Shown: positions 41,369-53,462 of the stretch, piece after piece | How the letters are laid out: each line of letters opens with the position of its first letter | Position numbering within the stretch: position 1 is the stretch's first letter | Assembly (NCBI GenBank): GCA_030142905.1 | Contig: JASJOG010000074.1 | Coordinates: forward strand, 392,001-456,000 | Reading direction: 5' to 3' | DNA: 64,000 nucleotides | Origin: Heliopora coerulea | Lineage: Eukaryota; Cnidaria; Anthozoa; Scleralcyonacea; Helioporidae | The notes under the pieces: generated by a model | Seen by the model: the letters and a program-made list of their open reading frames with translations, nothing else | What the model was told of the DNA's origin: nothing | Database searches by the model: none | Translations under genes and position numbers: made by a program

Positions 41369-44300
41369 TTATTGTCCTGATCCTCCTGCTGTTGAATCTT
41401 CATTGGAACCTTTGTCTCCATCATCAACGTCTCTCTCGGAATTTTTATCCTTTGAGTTATTCTCGTTTTCGTTTCCGGAATTCTTTTTATTATCATTCTC
41501 AGAATCTTGCTGCTGTAAACTCCGGTCGTCCGTTCCACCTTCGTCTCTTTCATTGCTCGTTGCGCCATCATCATCAACAGTTTTCTGTAACTGCTGCAGT
41601 TGTTCTTTCAGTTCCGAAATATGGCAATTTCGCTGTTTTCGTTCGGTTGTACAAGTTGAAAAAATAACGCCATTTCAAGTTAAGCATACTTTAGAAATGT
41701 AACATGAAATAACCTGACAGTAAATATAACCGACAGATATCTCTGCAGCCACCGAACTATTGATCAAAGAACCTTGAGTAAAAACCTAACAAATGCAAAG
41801 CAGTACAAGCATAAAGCATCCTTTTCTCCGCAGAAACGTTTTGTTCGGTCATTAAAGGCATTCAGAGCTTTTTGACTAATTAAATAGAAGCATCCCAGCT
41901 TAGACTGGTTCCTAGTTTGGTTGAGCCTTCAAACAGAGTATTAGTGCTAATGTAAATGACAGAGTGCTCGATAAAGGAACCAAAGTTTTTCAGTTTGATG
42001 GCCAGAGAAAGGTCGAGAAGTTAACGATCTTCCAGCTCAATTAATACAATGTTTAACCAAAGTGGTAAAGTATCTAGCGTTTGGCGAACTAACGAAGTCA
42101 AGAAATGATTTCGACAGGACTCTAAAGTACACCTTAAGATGATCAGAATAACAACTGAGTGCACTCCATGTAGTGCTTAACTAACGATTGTCAATGGTTA
42201 AAGAAGTAATTTTATGGCAAGCACAAGTCAACGTCAGTACTTACTGTTTTTGCTTCAGATGTTATTTTTTGCGACAAGACCGTTCTTAACGTGTTAACGG
42301 TGTGCTCCAACTTTTCTAACTGAGACGACATCTGAATGAAAGGAACGTTTTCAGCGGACTTGAATTACGATATTAAAACTTACCAATCACTTTATGGTAA
42401 ACAGGACACGCTGACTATTCGACCCTTCGGAACAATAAATACTTACAGAATTACTGAAAATTATACAAGCAATTTCCTGTGGTCGGAAAGAATTCACCCT
42501 TAAACGGCCAGAATTTCTTCCTTTCTGGAGGTTGTCTAAGATTACTTAAATTTGTTATCCGAACAACATCTCAAAAAGCCTCCAGCAAGCCAAAAGTACT
42601 ATGTTTTATACTGTAAAAACAGCTATGTTAAATTTATTAAATGTACATATCATAGTAAAATAAATATATATTTAATATCGCATGACTATCACATCCCTAC
42701 CTGCACTAGTTCATCTTCCATTCTTTGGAATTTACTTTGTAGATTAGGATCATGCATGGAATTACTTTGGTCTTCTTCTTCTGCTTCTAACCTAAATAAG
42801 AAAGTCATGCAGATTAAACATTGACAGGCTTTTGTTCGTTTCTTCTTTCCTTGAGCAATGAAATTGATGGTTACATATTATATCTGCGCTTGTATCCCAA
42901 CCAGTCACAGTCCCTCTCTGTCTGTTTGTCTATTTGTGTGCCTGCCTAGGTGCCAGCGTTCCTTTCTTTCTTCCTTCCTTCCTTCCTTCCTTCTTGTCGG
43001 CCTGACAGACGTCTTCCTTCTCCACCTGCCTCCGAGCTCGTCTCTTAGTCAACCCACAGTCCACCTGTCCCTATCCTCCATGTCTGGTTCAACGTCTCAT
43101 ACCTTCCAGCACGACTCATTCTTTCAACTTCCATATCTTCTTGGAGATCTTCTACTGTGCGTTTTATGTTTAATATCTAAAAAATTTAAGTCAAATAGGT
43201 ATATAAGTCCTTCGAAATGTCATGCACTGTTTAAAATCCATATCAAGATGGCTGACCTCGCGATTCAAAGGCTGTATTTTCATACTGAGTTGTTTCAGTG
43301 CCTTCTCAGTTCCTTCTTGCCACTTATTTGCACGATCCACTTTCTTTCTTAATCTGTCAACTTCGCCATAATCTAAAGTCTCGCCCAGTCGACCTTGCAA
43401 GGTTTCTTCAACCTCACTCATGTGTTTGCTTAAACTAACCAATCTGTTGTCAATATCAGCCAAGCCGCTCACTCCGGTATCACTGGATTGATCCAACAAG
43501 AAGAAAATTTCCTTTTTAACCTAAAGAAAGAGGTACTATGCTTCAAAATTTCATGACTACAAGTCTGTCTTTTGGTCAGTGAAAAAATCCATTAAAACCC
43601 ACACTCCAATCCAGAAACTGGACAGAAATACCCCTGAATGGACGATGTACCGTACCTGATCAACAGCATCCTGTGTTTGAGTGGTCACACCAGCTATAGC
43701 CTGCTGCAACGTCGCCACAGCAAGTGATAATTTCTCGCCCAGTTCTTTGCATTGATTCATGGTCTTCTCATTTTGAGTCTGCCTTGCCACAATCTCAGCA
43801 TGTAATACCTCTTCAAAGGCCTTCTTTCCCGCCTCTATCTCTCCCTCCAGTAAAGTTACACATTCACTCAACTTTACCAGGCTCTGACTGCCGTGCACTT
43901 GGGTTAACTGCAATCATGAATAGTGGTTTAAGAAAAACCTTCGTCAAAACAAACAAAACCTGCAGAACTACTTTATTAATAATCAGTCTACTGCTTGATG
44001 CCAGTGATGATCTTTACGGTAGATTTTCCGGACGAAAAACGTAAACGAAGGATAAAGATAAGGGCCCAGCTCAAAATTGTTAAATGAATAGCCATGAAGA
44101 CGATTTGAAATATATTTAGATAAATTTACTAACATTTCGTTGTAACGTGCAACATCTTCAGATTATAATATTACAAAGTTATTAATGTCTATAAACAAGT
44201 CTATTTACATGCGACAATGAATAATTAATTAGCGTAAACTATCCACTCTCGCATGTAAATAGACCTATATATAGACATTAACAATTTTGTAATATTATAC

Positions 44301-47043
44301 TCTGAAGATGTTGCACGTTACGAAACGTTAGTAAATTTATCTAAATATATTTCACATCGTCTTCATGGCTATTCATTTAACAATCTTAAGCTGGTCGTTC
44401 ATCTTTATCCTTCGTTTACTTACTACCACCTCCAACTGACACTAATCCTGCCCTTCCTTCAACTGTTCTCCTTTTTCTCCCTTGTTCCTCGTCTTGTCCC
44501 TTCGTTCCCCTATCTTCACACTTCTGCTTTTTCTCCTCCTCTTCACCACTTCTGATCCCTCCTACTTCCCATCTTCCTCCACTTCTTTTGCATCTTGTCC
44601 TAGTCACTTTCCACCTTTTCCTCCTCTTTGTTTCTCTCACCCACCCACCATCCTCCTTACCACCCTTCTCTCCCTTCTCTTCCTACAACAACTTTCACCT
44701 CCTCCTTCTTCTACTCCTTTCCCCAGTCCACTACCGCCCCTTCCTCTTCCTCTTCCTCCCATCCCTCCTCCCCTTCTATCTCCCCACCTTCACCAGTCTT
44801 CCTGTAGTTCATTTCCGTGCACAAAGGAAGGCCATGTTGGGTAAACAGCTTATTTCCACCGTGTGTTTGCTTTCAATCTTTCATTTTTCTGAAGGTTCTA
44901 AACTTCTTGCATCTGGGTTTAATTTGCAAGCATACGAACTGCTCAGAATGCACACATTGGTATTATTTTGTACCGTGGAAATGTAGAACACCTAATGCTG
45001 TATACCTAACAGTTTTCATCTACCTAACTTATCTGGTTACAACTGCTTATACAATTTTACTTCACGCTGTACCTTAGCGCTTTCTTTCATGTTCTGAAGT
45101 TCTTCTGAAAGACGAAGTTTTAATGATTCTAATATATGTTCCATCTCATATCGGACAGACTTCTCAAAAGTTAACCTCGACGCTTGTTCTTCTTGCAGTT
45201 TCTAATCGAACAATAAGAGGAAGATTAACTCAGACCCATCCACTGGAATTACTAACCATTCAACAAACTCAGCTATTCAGCTGGACAAAGTACTGGACTG
45301 CACAAGGAAGTGTTACAACGCAGACTGCTACAAACTTTTGTAGCATCGTGGGGTGTTGGTGGCACAGTGGTAGTGCACGTGTCTCTCACCACTGTGACTA
45401 GGGTTCGATTCCTGGTCCATGCAGTTATCTGATTAAATTTACCTTGGTTACATGTCAGAAGAGTGTTGTACAGTTTGACTTTACCAAACATCGCAGGTTT
45501 TCTCCGGGTAATCCGGTTTCGTCTTGTAGTAATACTGGACCAATGAGGGGTGGGCCTTACTAGACCTCTAGGGAAACCAACTTAGCTAGCTGATAGGGTT
45601 ATCCAGTATACATGAAGATACTTTCATTTACTTTATACCAAACACACGTAGGACATAATAATTCCATCAGGATAAGTATACACCACTCGGATCACCTTAA
45701 GTATACGCCACCCCTTCGCTCTTCGTTCTTCAAAAACCCTGAAAATGTGTACTAACCCAAGGGTTACGTTAGGGTTAGGGCTAGGATTTATACATATTTT
45801 CGGGGTTTTTAACAAACCAAGAAACAACGGGGTGGTGTATACTTAAGCTGATGCGCCTCAGTGTGGTTTTCAGAGAGCTTTTGTTCAGTTATATATGCTT
45901 TAACGATCTTGTTCATCGCTATTCTTTTCTCAAAAACATTTTTCATAGAAATGTTTTCGGGGAACAAATCCCTGAGTTGTGGTAAAATGCTAATATCAAT
46001 GAAAGCAACGTGAATCAAAATTCACACGAGGACTACTCTGGTGACACACCAGAGACTCGTATATCTATAGTCCAAATGTGCCAGCTAAAGTTGTACCTTT
46101 TCAAGAACAGTAAACTTCATTTGAGCATCTTCTCGCAGCTGCATTTCTCTTTGGAGTATCCTTTTATTTTGCTCTTCAGACATTTCAGCCATCTTGTATA
46201 CAAGCTTGTTTTTTTCTGTCTCAAAGTCGCTCGTTTTTTCCTTCATGTTGTATTTTGTCACGTGTTCTACTTCCTGATATTTTGTCTCTAACTCACGAAG
46301 AGTAACTTGCACTTTCTCCACACTGAAAGCAGTAATACAATGAATGAAATCTTTCTGTGAATTAAGAAGACACACTGAGAGCTAAACAAACAGGCAGACT
46401 GACTGACAGGAAGACAAATAGACAGATAGAAAGACAGACAAACAGGCATACAGGCATACAGGCATACAGTCAGACAGACAGGCAGGCAGACAGACAGGTA
46501 AACAGACAGGTAAACAGACAGACAGGCAGACAGACAGACAGGCAGACAGACAGACAGGCAGACAGACAGACAGGCAGACAGACAGACAGGCAGACAGACA
46601 GACAGACAGGCAGGCAGACAGACAGACAGGCAGACAGACAGGCAGGCAGGCAGGCAGACAGACAGGCAGACAGGTAAACAAACAGACAGTCAGGCAGGCA
46701 GACAGACAGTAAGGCAGACAGACAGGCAGACAGACAGGCAGACAGACAGGCAGACTGACAGATAGACAGTCAGGTAGACAGATAGGCAGACAGTGAGGAA
46801 GAGGTAGGCCACTAGGCAGCAGAGATGAGAAAACAGGAATGAAGGAGGATTGTTATATATATTATTATGAATATGTGGCATTTGTACACTAACTGTTTTA
46901 GGAGAAGGTGAATTTTCAACTTTCACAATTACAATCAATTTGAAGTTAAATTATTTTATATTATAATATATTTGACTTCAAATTGACTGTAATTATGATA
47001 CAGTATATGGTTCCTGCCTGTGTATGGTTTCATGCAAGATATT

Positions 47044-47079
<36 letters not shown>

Positions 47080-47101
47080 TAATTATATAATTATAATATA
47101 T

Positions 47102-47143
<42 letters not shown>

Positions 47144-49667
47144 TATATGTATAGTGAAAATGTTATTCTGAGGCCTTCCAACTGGAAGTCCTTGAACAGT
47201 GATCAGTGACTCTGTTGCAATGTTCTGACTGACTGAGCTATGGAGGCCATTGAAGCAGCTACATGTTCTGTATAGGTGCAGTTAAAAATTTATGTTTACC
47301 TAAAACATTTAATCTAGATAGACATATAGACTGACAGACAGACAGACAAGTAGCAAATGGGCCAACAGACAGACAGACAATATTGCATAATCTCATTACA
47401 CTAACTTCAATTGAGCTTGTTGATCAGCAGCTCTTCGCTCTGATGCCTCAACATCAGCCTTTCTCCTTATTTCATTGATAGCATCTTGTAATTCAGATAA
47501 TCTATTAAGAAAGAGAGTAACAATGTTTCATGTTGTTCCAGCAAGATACAACAAATTTTAGAATTTTATCCAAATTGGAAGAGGTGTCTAAGTGGATTGC
47601 CTAATGTTTTGTTGTTGATCATGCATTATCAAGAAAATATCAAGTGTCTTACCTAAGGTCAACATTCTGCTTCAGATGAGAAGCACTGGCTTCTAAACTG
47701 TCTCGGTTCTCTTGTTTCCTTAAAATGTTTTCCATCTAAATAATGAAACAGAAAGCAGTAAAGTCCTTTATCAATATACAAGCTGTACAGGTCATATATC
47801 AAGACTCACCACGGCATATCTGAAATATCAAATATTTTCAATACTTCTTACAATTTTCAATGACTTTTTTTGCGCTTATTACCAAGAAAGTTCTCTTTGA
47901 GTGTTGTATGGAGGAAAGACCAAAAAAAATGGGTGAGAAGGAGAAAGGAAAGAGGGTTAAGACAGAAAGGGGGGAAGAAGAGGTGACAGGGTAACAGAAG
48001 AAAGTTGACAAAGAATGTCAATATGGGGATGACTATAAAAGGGAAGAAAGATTATAAACAGAAAGACTGGAAGAAGAAAGAATGAGAAGAGCATGATGGA
48101 TAATTAAATGTTTATAAAAAAATACAATTAAAGTTATAGTTAAGTAAAATTTACACTTACTGCTGCCATATTATCATTTTCAACCCTCTTTATCTTTTGC
48201 TTCATGTCCTGTGTTACACCTGCCAATTCTGAGTTTTGAATTTCAAATCTGTGTTTAAGAGTTTTTACATCCTCTGCAACAAGTCTCATGTTACTGTGAA
48301 TCTGTTCATTCATCTGACGTAACTCGCTGATATCATTTCTAAATCTGGTAATGTACCGATCAATCTGTTCTCCTTTCAGCAACGATCTCTGTTCTTCCCC
48401 AGCAAGAGCTCGTTCAACTTCTTTTGACTGATTTAGAAGGGATGCAAGAGTGTTGTGTTCCATGTTGATCTTCTCCTCAGTTCTCAATAACTGCATGGAA
48501 ACTTTTGCGTACATATTTTCTGCAGCATCTACTTTGTCCATAATGGCCAACCTCTCTTGATGTTCTTTGAGAACCATTTCTTCATTTTGCCGCAAAGCAA
48601 CTTTCAAGTCTTGTTGTAGTTTCATCAGCTCTTCAAGGAGTACTCTGTTGGATTGCTCACTAAGCTTCATCCTTCCTTCCAAGTCTCTCACCTTGTTGTT
48701 ATCATGGTATGCAATATTGGCTATCGCAGGCAATGAGGATGGAGCTTGTTTCTCGGATAGCCTAAAATATTACACGTAACAACCAGGCATGAAAATAAAC
48801 TGACAAAATATGGCTTCATCAAATGCAAAGTCAATAAAAATTGTCCAGTCTCCACTTCTAAGAAATCTTTCACAACCAAACAAGAAGATAAAATTCTTGA
48901 CAGTGAACAATCTCATCTATTGTTTTATACCTTGGACAGAGTACTCATTAATATTTGAAGTCCTGAAAGAATTGTAAGCAGACTGTATCTGGAGAGTGAA
49001 ATCACATTGATGATGTTTGATTACATGCATCTCAAAATACCCAAACAGATAAATAACTTCACCCAGTTACCAGGGCACCCTCTGATCTCTGTATTTAATG
49101 AATACCTTGCCTTGAACTAAGGTTATTTCTTAGTTTTTCATGAAAGTAAAAAATGTAAAGCTGGAATCAATTGCACAAAGCATGGGTAACTGCTTACTGT
49201 ATCGCGTGAATGTCTTCCTACTCAGCAAACAAATTTATTCCATGTGCACGTTTGTTTGTACTGGCAAAACGTGATCTGGCAGACTAATATCCACTTGTAA
49301 TTCACAGCATATTTATTTACTAGGTTGGGATTATCTACAGAACAAATTATCCTGGCTCTGTAAAAAAAGCAACGTTATCAGCCTTGTGTTTTTGTAAGCT
49401 ATCGGCCTAAATAAATAGTTTAATCCCGTCTGCTACTAAATTTCATATAAAAAAACTTATACTCGGACGCACAAAGAAAGTTACTTGTTGTATACGTTAT
49501 CTGCCAATCAACATTGTACAAATAAAAAACTGTCATGATACATCTCGTAACCCCAACAAGTAAACCATAGATACAACTCAGAAAAAGCACCAGCCAAATT
49601 TTCGCGGTAAATTTTACCTTGCCACTGCTGGCAATGCTTTGATATCCTTCTCATACTGCCGCCACAT
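41369..49667 (-). CDS. Long coiled-coil protein, possibly CCDC154-like
   Basis: Twelve coding exons: 49667-49618, 48761-48161, 47735-47653, 47501-47406, 46322-46097, 45201-45073, 43907-43656, 43520-43257, 43176-43103, 42791-42701, 42331-42245, 41632-41369. All phases match, giving 738 aa. It starts MWRQYEKDIKALPAVA. Nearly all the rest is heptad-rich coiled coil (LEGRMKLSEQSNRVLLEELM, LRTEEKINMEHNTLASLLNQ, HILESLKLRLSEELQNMKES, VDRLRKKVDRANKWQ). The last 80 residues are disordered and rich in Asp, Asn, Glu and Ser, ending DSTAGGSGQ. The N-terminal layout suggests CCDC154, but I cannot confirm it. The acceptor of the last exon (AAACAG before RNCHISELK) is the least certain border. A possible upstream exon at 51621-51685 does not join in phase directly. 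Confidence 0.8.
42895..43100. repeat. Pyrimidine-rich low-complexity stretch
   Basis: TCTGTCTGTTTGTC and (CTTC)n runs on the + strand, in the intron just downstream of the exon 43176-43103. Composition-driven frames only. Confidence 0.5.
44038..44425. mobile_element. 385-bp palindromic element with hammerhead-like cores on both arms
   Basis: GTAAACGAAGGATAAAGAT at 44041 is mirrored by ATCTTTATCCTTCGTTTAC ending at 44419. Matching arms of about 150 bases follow (GAATAGCCATGAAGACGAT against ATCGTCTTCATGGCTATTC; TCTATTTACATGCGA against TCGCATGTAAATAGA). The + arm has TACT, CTGAAGA (44302-44308), GAAA (44322-44325), CGTT, then AGTA pairing with TACT. The minus arm has CTGAAGA (44161-44155), a four-pair stem GTTG/CAAC and GAAA (44138-44135). 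It lies in an intron of the coiled-coil gene between exons ending at 45073 and starting at 43907. Confidence 0.8.
44430..44810. repeat. C/T-rich low-complexity tract
   Basis: Almost entirely pyrimidine on the + strand (CTTCCTC, TCTCCC words), immediately beside the palindromic element and in the same intron. Pro/Ser/Leu-rich open frames here are compositional. Confidence 0.65.
45345..45640 (+). mobile_element. tRNA-derived SINE, near full length
   Basis: The head GGTGGCACAGTGGTAGTGC (A box) and AGGGTTCGATTCCTGG (B box) are followed by a tail shared with 13080-13300 (CGCAGGTTTTCTCC, GTAGTAATACTGG, AGGGGTGGGCC, GGTTATCCAGTATAC). It is in a coiled-coil gene intron, antisense. Confidence 0.8.
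46386..46800. repeat. (CAGA/CAGG)n microsatellite
   Basis: About 400 bases of CAGA, CAGG and minor CATA units on the + strand, within the intron between exons ending at 47406 and starting at 46322. A Cys/Leu/Pro/Val-rich frame on the minus strand is repeat translation. Traces continue at 47325-47380. Confidence 0.95.
47045..47150. repeat. (AT)n microsatellite
   Basis: Two runs of alternating AT separated by TGCATAATTATATAATTATAAT, in the same intron as the CAGA repeat. Confidence 0.9.
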
Positions 49668-50324
49668 CTTGAACCGTTAATATTAGAAAAAAGAGTTAAA
49701 CTTTTAAAAGAATAACTTTGTTTTGAAGATTACGTGAAACAGCTGCTGTCGTCCATTTTGTTTGCATCGCAGCTTAGTAACAGTATCCCGACACGCATTG
49801 CGTCTTTAATGGTGGAAAACGTGACCTGATTTTTAATTTGCACTGACTTTTTTCACTGACTTTTTCCACTGACTTTTTCTTTTTAAATAGAAAATCTACG
49901 ATCGTAGAGCGTTACTTAATCACAGTAACTCTGACGTTAGTAAAGCAAAAATACGTATGCCGGGTCCCAACTGACTGGAAAGAGTTAAAACATTGTCTGA
50001 AACGTGTTTTATTCAACCAAAAACAGAAACAAAACTACTTTCACTTCAAATTTTGGCAGGTTAACTGAGAAAAAACTTGGTTGAATTAATGAAACAGCCT
50101 TTACATGGCAGTTTAAACCTTTTATAATTTAACTCGAAATAACTAGGGAACATTCAGACAATTTTTTTTTCTTGTGTCTGGGGTTGAAAATAAAGCTGAA
50201 AAGGCTGTGTAGGAAGTACAGGGGCGTTGGTGCACGGGCCATGAACTAAGGTATCCCCTGGTACTGCAGGCTAATATGTAGTCAATGTTTGTTGCCTAGT
50301 CACAGTAGGTCACTCACTCACTGG

Positions 50325-50370
<46 letters not shown>

Positions 50371-50431
50371 CAATGATGAGTACCACGAAGGTTAAAGCGT
50401 TGGAATGAAAATATAGAGCTCTCAATACCGT

Positions 50432-50464
<33 letters not shown>

Positions 50465-50970
50465 GCTGAGCTCGCTATCCGGTCTGTATGCAAAATGACA
50501 CGAGCTGATTGGCTGCCTAGCCATGCGATAAGTTTTTCGTACAGACCGGCTAGTTTTAGCGGGAAAATTTCCGAGTTGATTTGAAGAAAAACAAACCAGA
50601 TTCCGGTACTTTTTATAGAAGATAAATAAAAACAAATTACGGAAAAAGAAGTTGAACGTTCTCAACGATAATTTGAAGAAGAAAACTAAAGGAACAGATG
50701 TCAAAAACCACGATGTAACAGGCAAAAACAAGCAAGTAAACCTAAGCCGCTAACTCAGGAACACAAAACTTCGTTAAAAGTGATGAAAAAAGGTGCTAAA
50801 AGCCATATAACAAATTCCTTATTAACCTCGTCTGTTCGGTCTGTACGGGAAAGCATTTGCCCTCGGTTTTTTTCCCCACAGACCTCGCTCTTTCATCGCT
50901 CGGTCTGTACGAAAACCTTAGGCAAATACTTTCCCATACAGACCTCGCACTCGGTTAATTAGTGATCAAT
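50465..50970 (+). repeat. Dispersed repeat of about 0.5 kb, copy 1
   Basis: Matches 61497-61985 along its length: GCTATCCGGTCTGTA, GCTGATTGGCTGCCTAG, TTTTTCGTACAGACCGGCTAG, CGGGAAAATTTCCGAGTTGAT, AAACCTAAGCCGCTAACTCA, CCTTATTAACCTCGTCTGTTCGG, AAATACTTTCCC. CGGTCTGTACG/CGTACAGACCG words occur in both orientations, so it can fold back. Transposon class unknown; no long open frame. Confidence 0.8.
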
Positions 50971-51289
50971 ACATATATATTTCCAAAATTCATTAATAAT
51001 TCATGAGGAAAATACGAAAGGAAATCATAACCGTGTCATGTCTTTATATGTGATAAAGACAGATCATGTGCCTTTCTATGTGAAGAAGTTCAATTTTTTC
51101 GCCTCATAAAACATAAATTTCCAAATTTTCTTCGTTAAATAGCGCATTAGGATGTTGATTTTAGAAGACATCTAAAAAACTCGCAGTACGTGCTTTATCG
51201 GATCTAAAACACTCGACTATCGCCTCGTGTTTTAAATCCCGATAAAGCACTCCTGCTCAGGTTTTAGATATTACAAATAAACCCCGTTT

Positions 51290-51390
51290 AATGTATATAT
51301 ATATATATATACATTATATATATATATACATATATATATAAATATATATATATACATTATCAAATATATATATATATATATTTGATAACT
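51290..51390. repeat. AT-rich palindromic microsatellite
   Basis: Alternating AT runs broken by ACATT/AATGT, with an inverted pair TTATCAAATATATA / TATATATTTGATAA at 51357-51387. Confidence 0.75.
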
Positions 51391-51620
51391 CTTACAGGCA
51401 AGTATGCTGCCAAACTCAAAAAGACAAAGCAGGTGTCTTCCCGTGCTGATTGATAATAAGTTTTAAATGTGACGCTAATATATAATTCATATTCGTTCAT
51501 CTGTAATATTCACCCGAAACTATGTAAAGCTTAAAAACCAAGATTCAGGTTGTGATTGAACCCTTACAAGTTTATCATACCAGATAATCAGTTTATAACG
51601 ATATAAGATATATTTATTAC

Positions 51621-51685
51621 CTAGAGTTAAATCGACCACGCTTGTCCAAGTCCTCGCTGTAGGTTCCCCAAGGTGGATTTGCCAT
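51621..51685 (-). CDS. Possible first coding exon of unknown gene (MANPPWGTYSEDLD)
   Basis: ATG at 51685 opens MANPPWGTYSEDLDKRGRFN and ends at TCTAG followed by GTAATAA, a plausible donor, in phase 2. Its amino-acid composition looks like real coding sequence. It may be the first exon of the coiled-coil gene on the same strand, but the next exon I see (49667-49618) begins in phase 0, so an intervening exon would be needed. It could also belong to a separate gene. Confidence 0.35.
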
Positions 51686-52880
51686 GTGATGTCTTGCCTG
51701 ACTGATATGTAGTTGGAATAGCTAAATTAAATTCCCATCGGCAAATTTGTCTTCGTCTATTTCATATTCTTTACTGCTCAGTTTAGCTCTATGGGTCTAT
51801 CGCCGGCCGTTGGCTGCGGAAATAATGTACGTCTCTCTGAATGTAATCAGAACATAACCCGCAGAAAGCTTGTTGTTCTTTTCTTAACGCCTTCTTGAAT
51901 GCTTAGAGCTCTTCTTCAACTAGGTAAACATGATATTACAGAAATAAACTATGAACCAATTGTTGTAGTGGCTTCTTCACCTCTCATCATTGCTTGGGGA
52001 TTATACAGCATATCTTGACTGGAACAAAACTAGGAACAAAATGTTCGTCGCGTAGAAACTTAATTGATATTTGTAAAATTAAAAGTTAAAAAAAAACCCA
52101 AAAAAATTCACAAAAGGCATTCGGGGGGGGGACATGCTTTGACTATTTGACTCACTTTATAACAAGAAGTTTAGGTTGCGAAGTTATAGCAAGCGGGTTG
52201 ATATTGATGTATTTAGGATTACAATGAACAAATGTTCCCACAAGTAACTTTTCTTAAAAATACTTGATTTTGAACATTAAGAAATTAATCAAGTTAGGCC
52301 GTCTGAATTATTTCATTAATTGTGGTAGGCATAAGGTGTTAATCATTTTAGCACAACCAGAAGTCAGCTTGTTTTGGCTGAGGAGAATTGGAGAAAAAAA
52401 AAATGAAATACGCCGAGAAAGGGGAAATATACTCTCTCGAGTTTTCAACTCCAAATTATTTCTGAAACAAAGAGAACTTGAAAATTTAACTATGTTTTAT
52501 AGATTTGACTTTCTTTCAAATCAACATGAAATATCAAATAATAAAATAAATTAAAACGTAATACATTTTAGAACTTGCCATTCAGCAGTTAGTAAAAAGA
52601 AATGTGTATCTCCTCGCCGAGCACTAACATTTTGTTTTGTGGTTCGTGAACATCCTGCCGAGAATCTTTCGTTTGTTCTTGCTCCGAAACAGAATTGTTG
52701 CTCGTCGTTTTGACAGCTGGGACTATATCTCTTGAGATATAGGACGTTTTCGTAAGGTATTTTAATTATTCATTTAGCAAAGCAATATTAAATCAAAATG
52801 ACAATTACATGTCTGTACCTGTTCACAGAACTTGCCGACCGGGAGCGAATTATTCGCGCGGAAATTCGCAGGAAATCAAA

Positions 52881-53385
52881 ATGGCGGACAACATTGAAGG
52901 TTATAGTTTGTTATAACGATAAGTCTTTAAAGACACTCAATCTCACAATTTTTCCCGTTTCTACTTTTTAGTGAAATATGTACATTGTGTAATATTTTAC
53001 TAGGTAAAGATGTCCTTAAGTCGGTTAAACATGTAGTTTTGGTTCTCTCTGGAAAAGGAGGTGTAGGAAAGAGCACCGTGTCTTCTCAGTTAGCTTGTGC
53101 TCTTTACAAAAAAGGGATGAAGGTTAGATTCTAGAGCTATAAAATAAATAATATAGACATTAATACATACAAATATATCTATATAAGGATATTTAGGGGC
53201 ATGTGAGGTGGATTAGTCCTGGGGACCCAGAAAGGTGATATCAGAAGGATTTGGTGGCAAGGCCTCTCCCCTCCTCCCTGGAAAAGATGACCTTTATGGC
53301 AGTGTGAAAAGCCAGTAGGGATCACCCATACAACCCTCTTGTTGTTGCAGCACTGAAATATACCTGAAATATACAACATACAATA

Positions 53386-53462
<77 letters not shown>

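Larger units (their letters stand above)
49668..51620. other. Region upstream of the coiled-coil gene
   Basis: Contains AT microsatellites (50328-50366, 50430-50460), a 0.5-kb dispersed repeat (50465-50970) and AT-rich short palindromes (51290-51390). Otherwise no coding sequence was recognised. Confidence 0.55.

Noticed and set aside
44416..44986. Pro/Ser/Leu-rich frames of 120-130 codons
   Set aside because: Product of the pyrimidine-rich tract in an intron.
45809..46018. Possible extra exon of the coiled-coil gene (QLRDLFPENISMKN)
   Set aside because: The exons on either side join in phase 0 without it, it lacks heptads, and the acceptor is poor.
46382..46938. Cys/Leu/Val-rich frames
   Set aside because: Translation of the CAGA/CAGG microsatellite.
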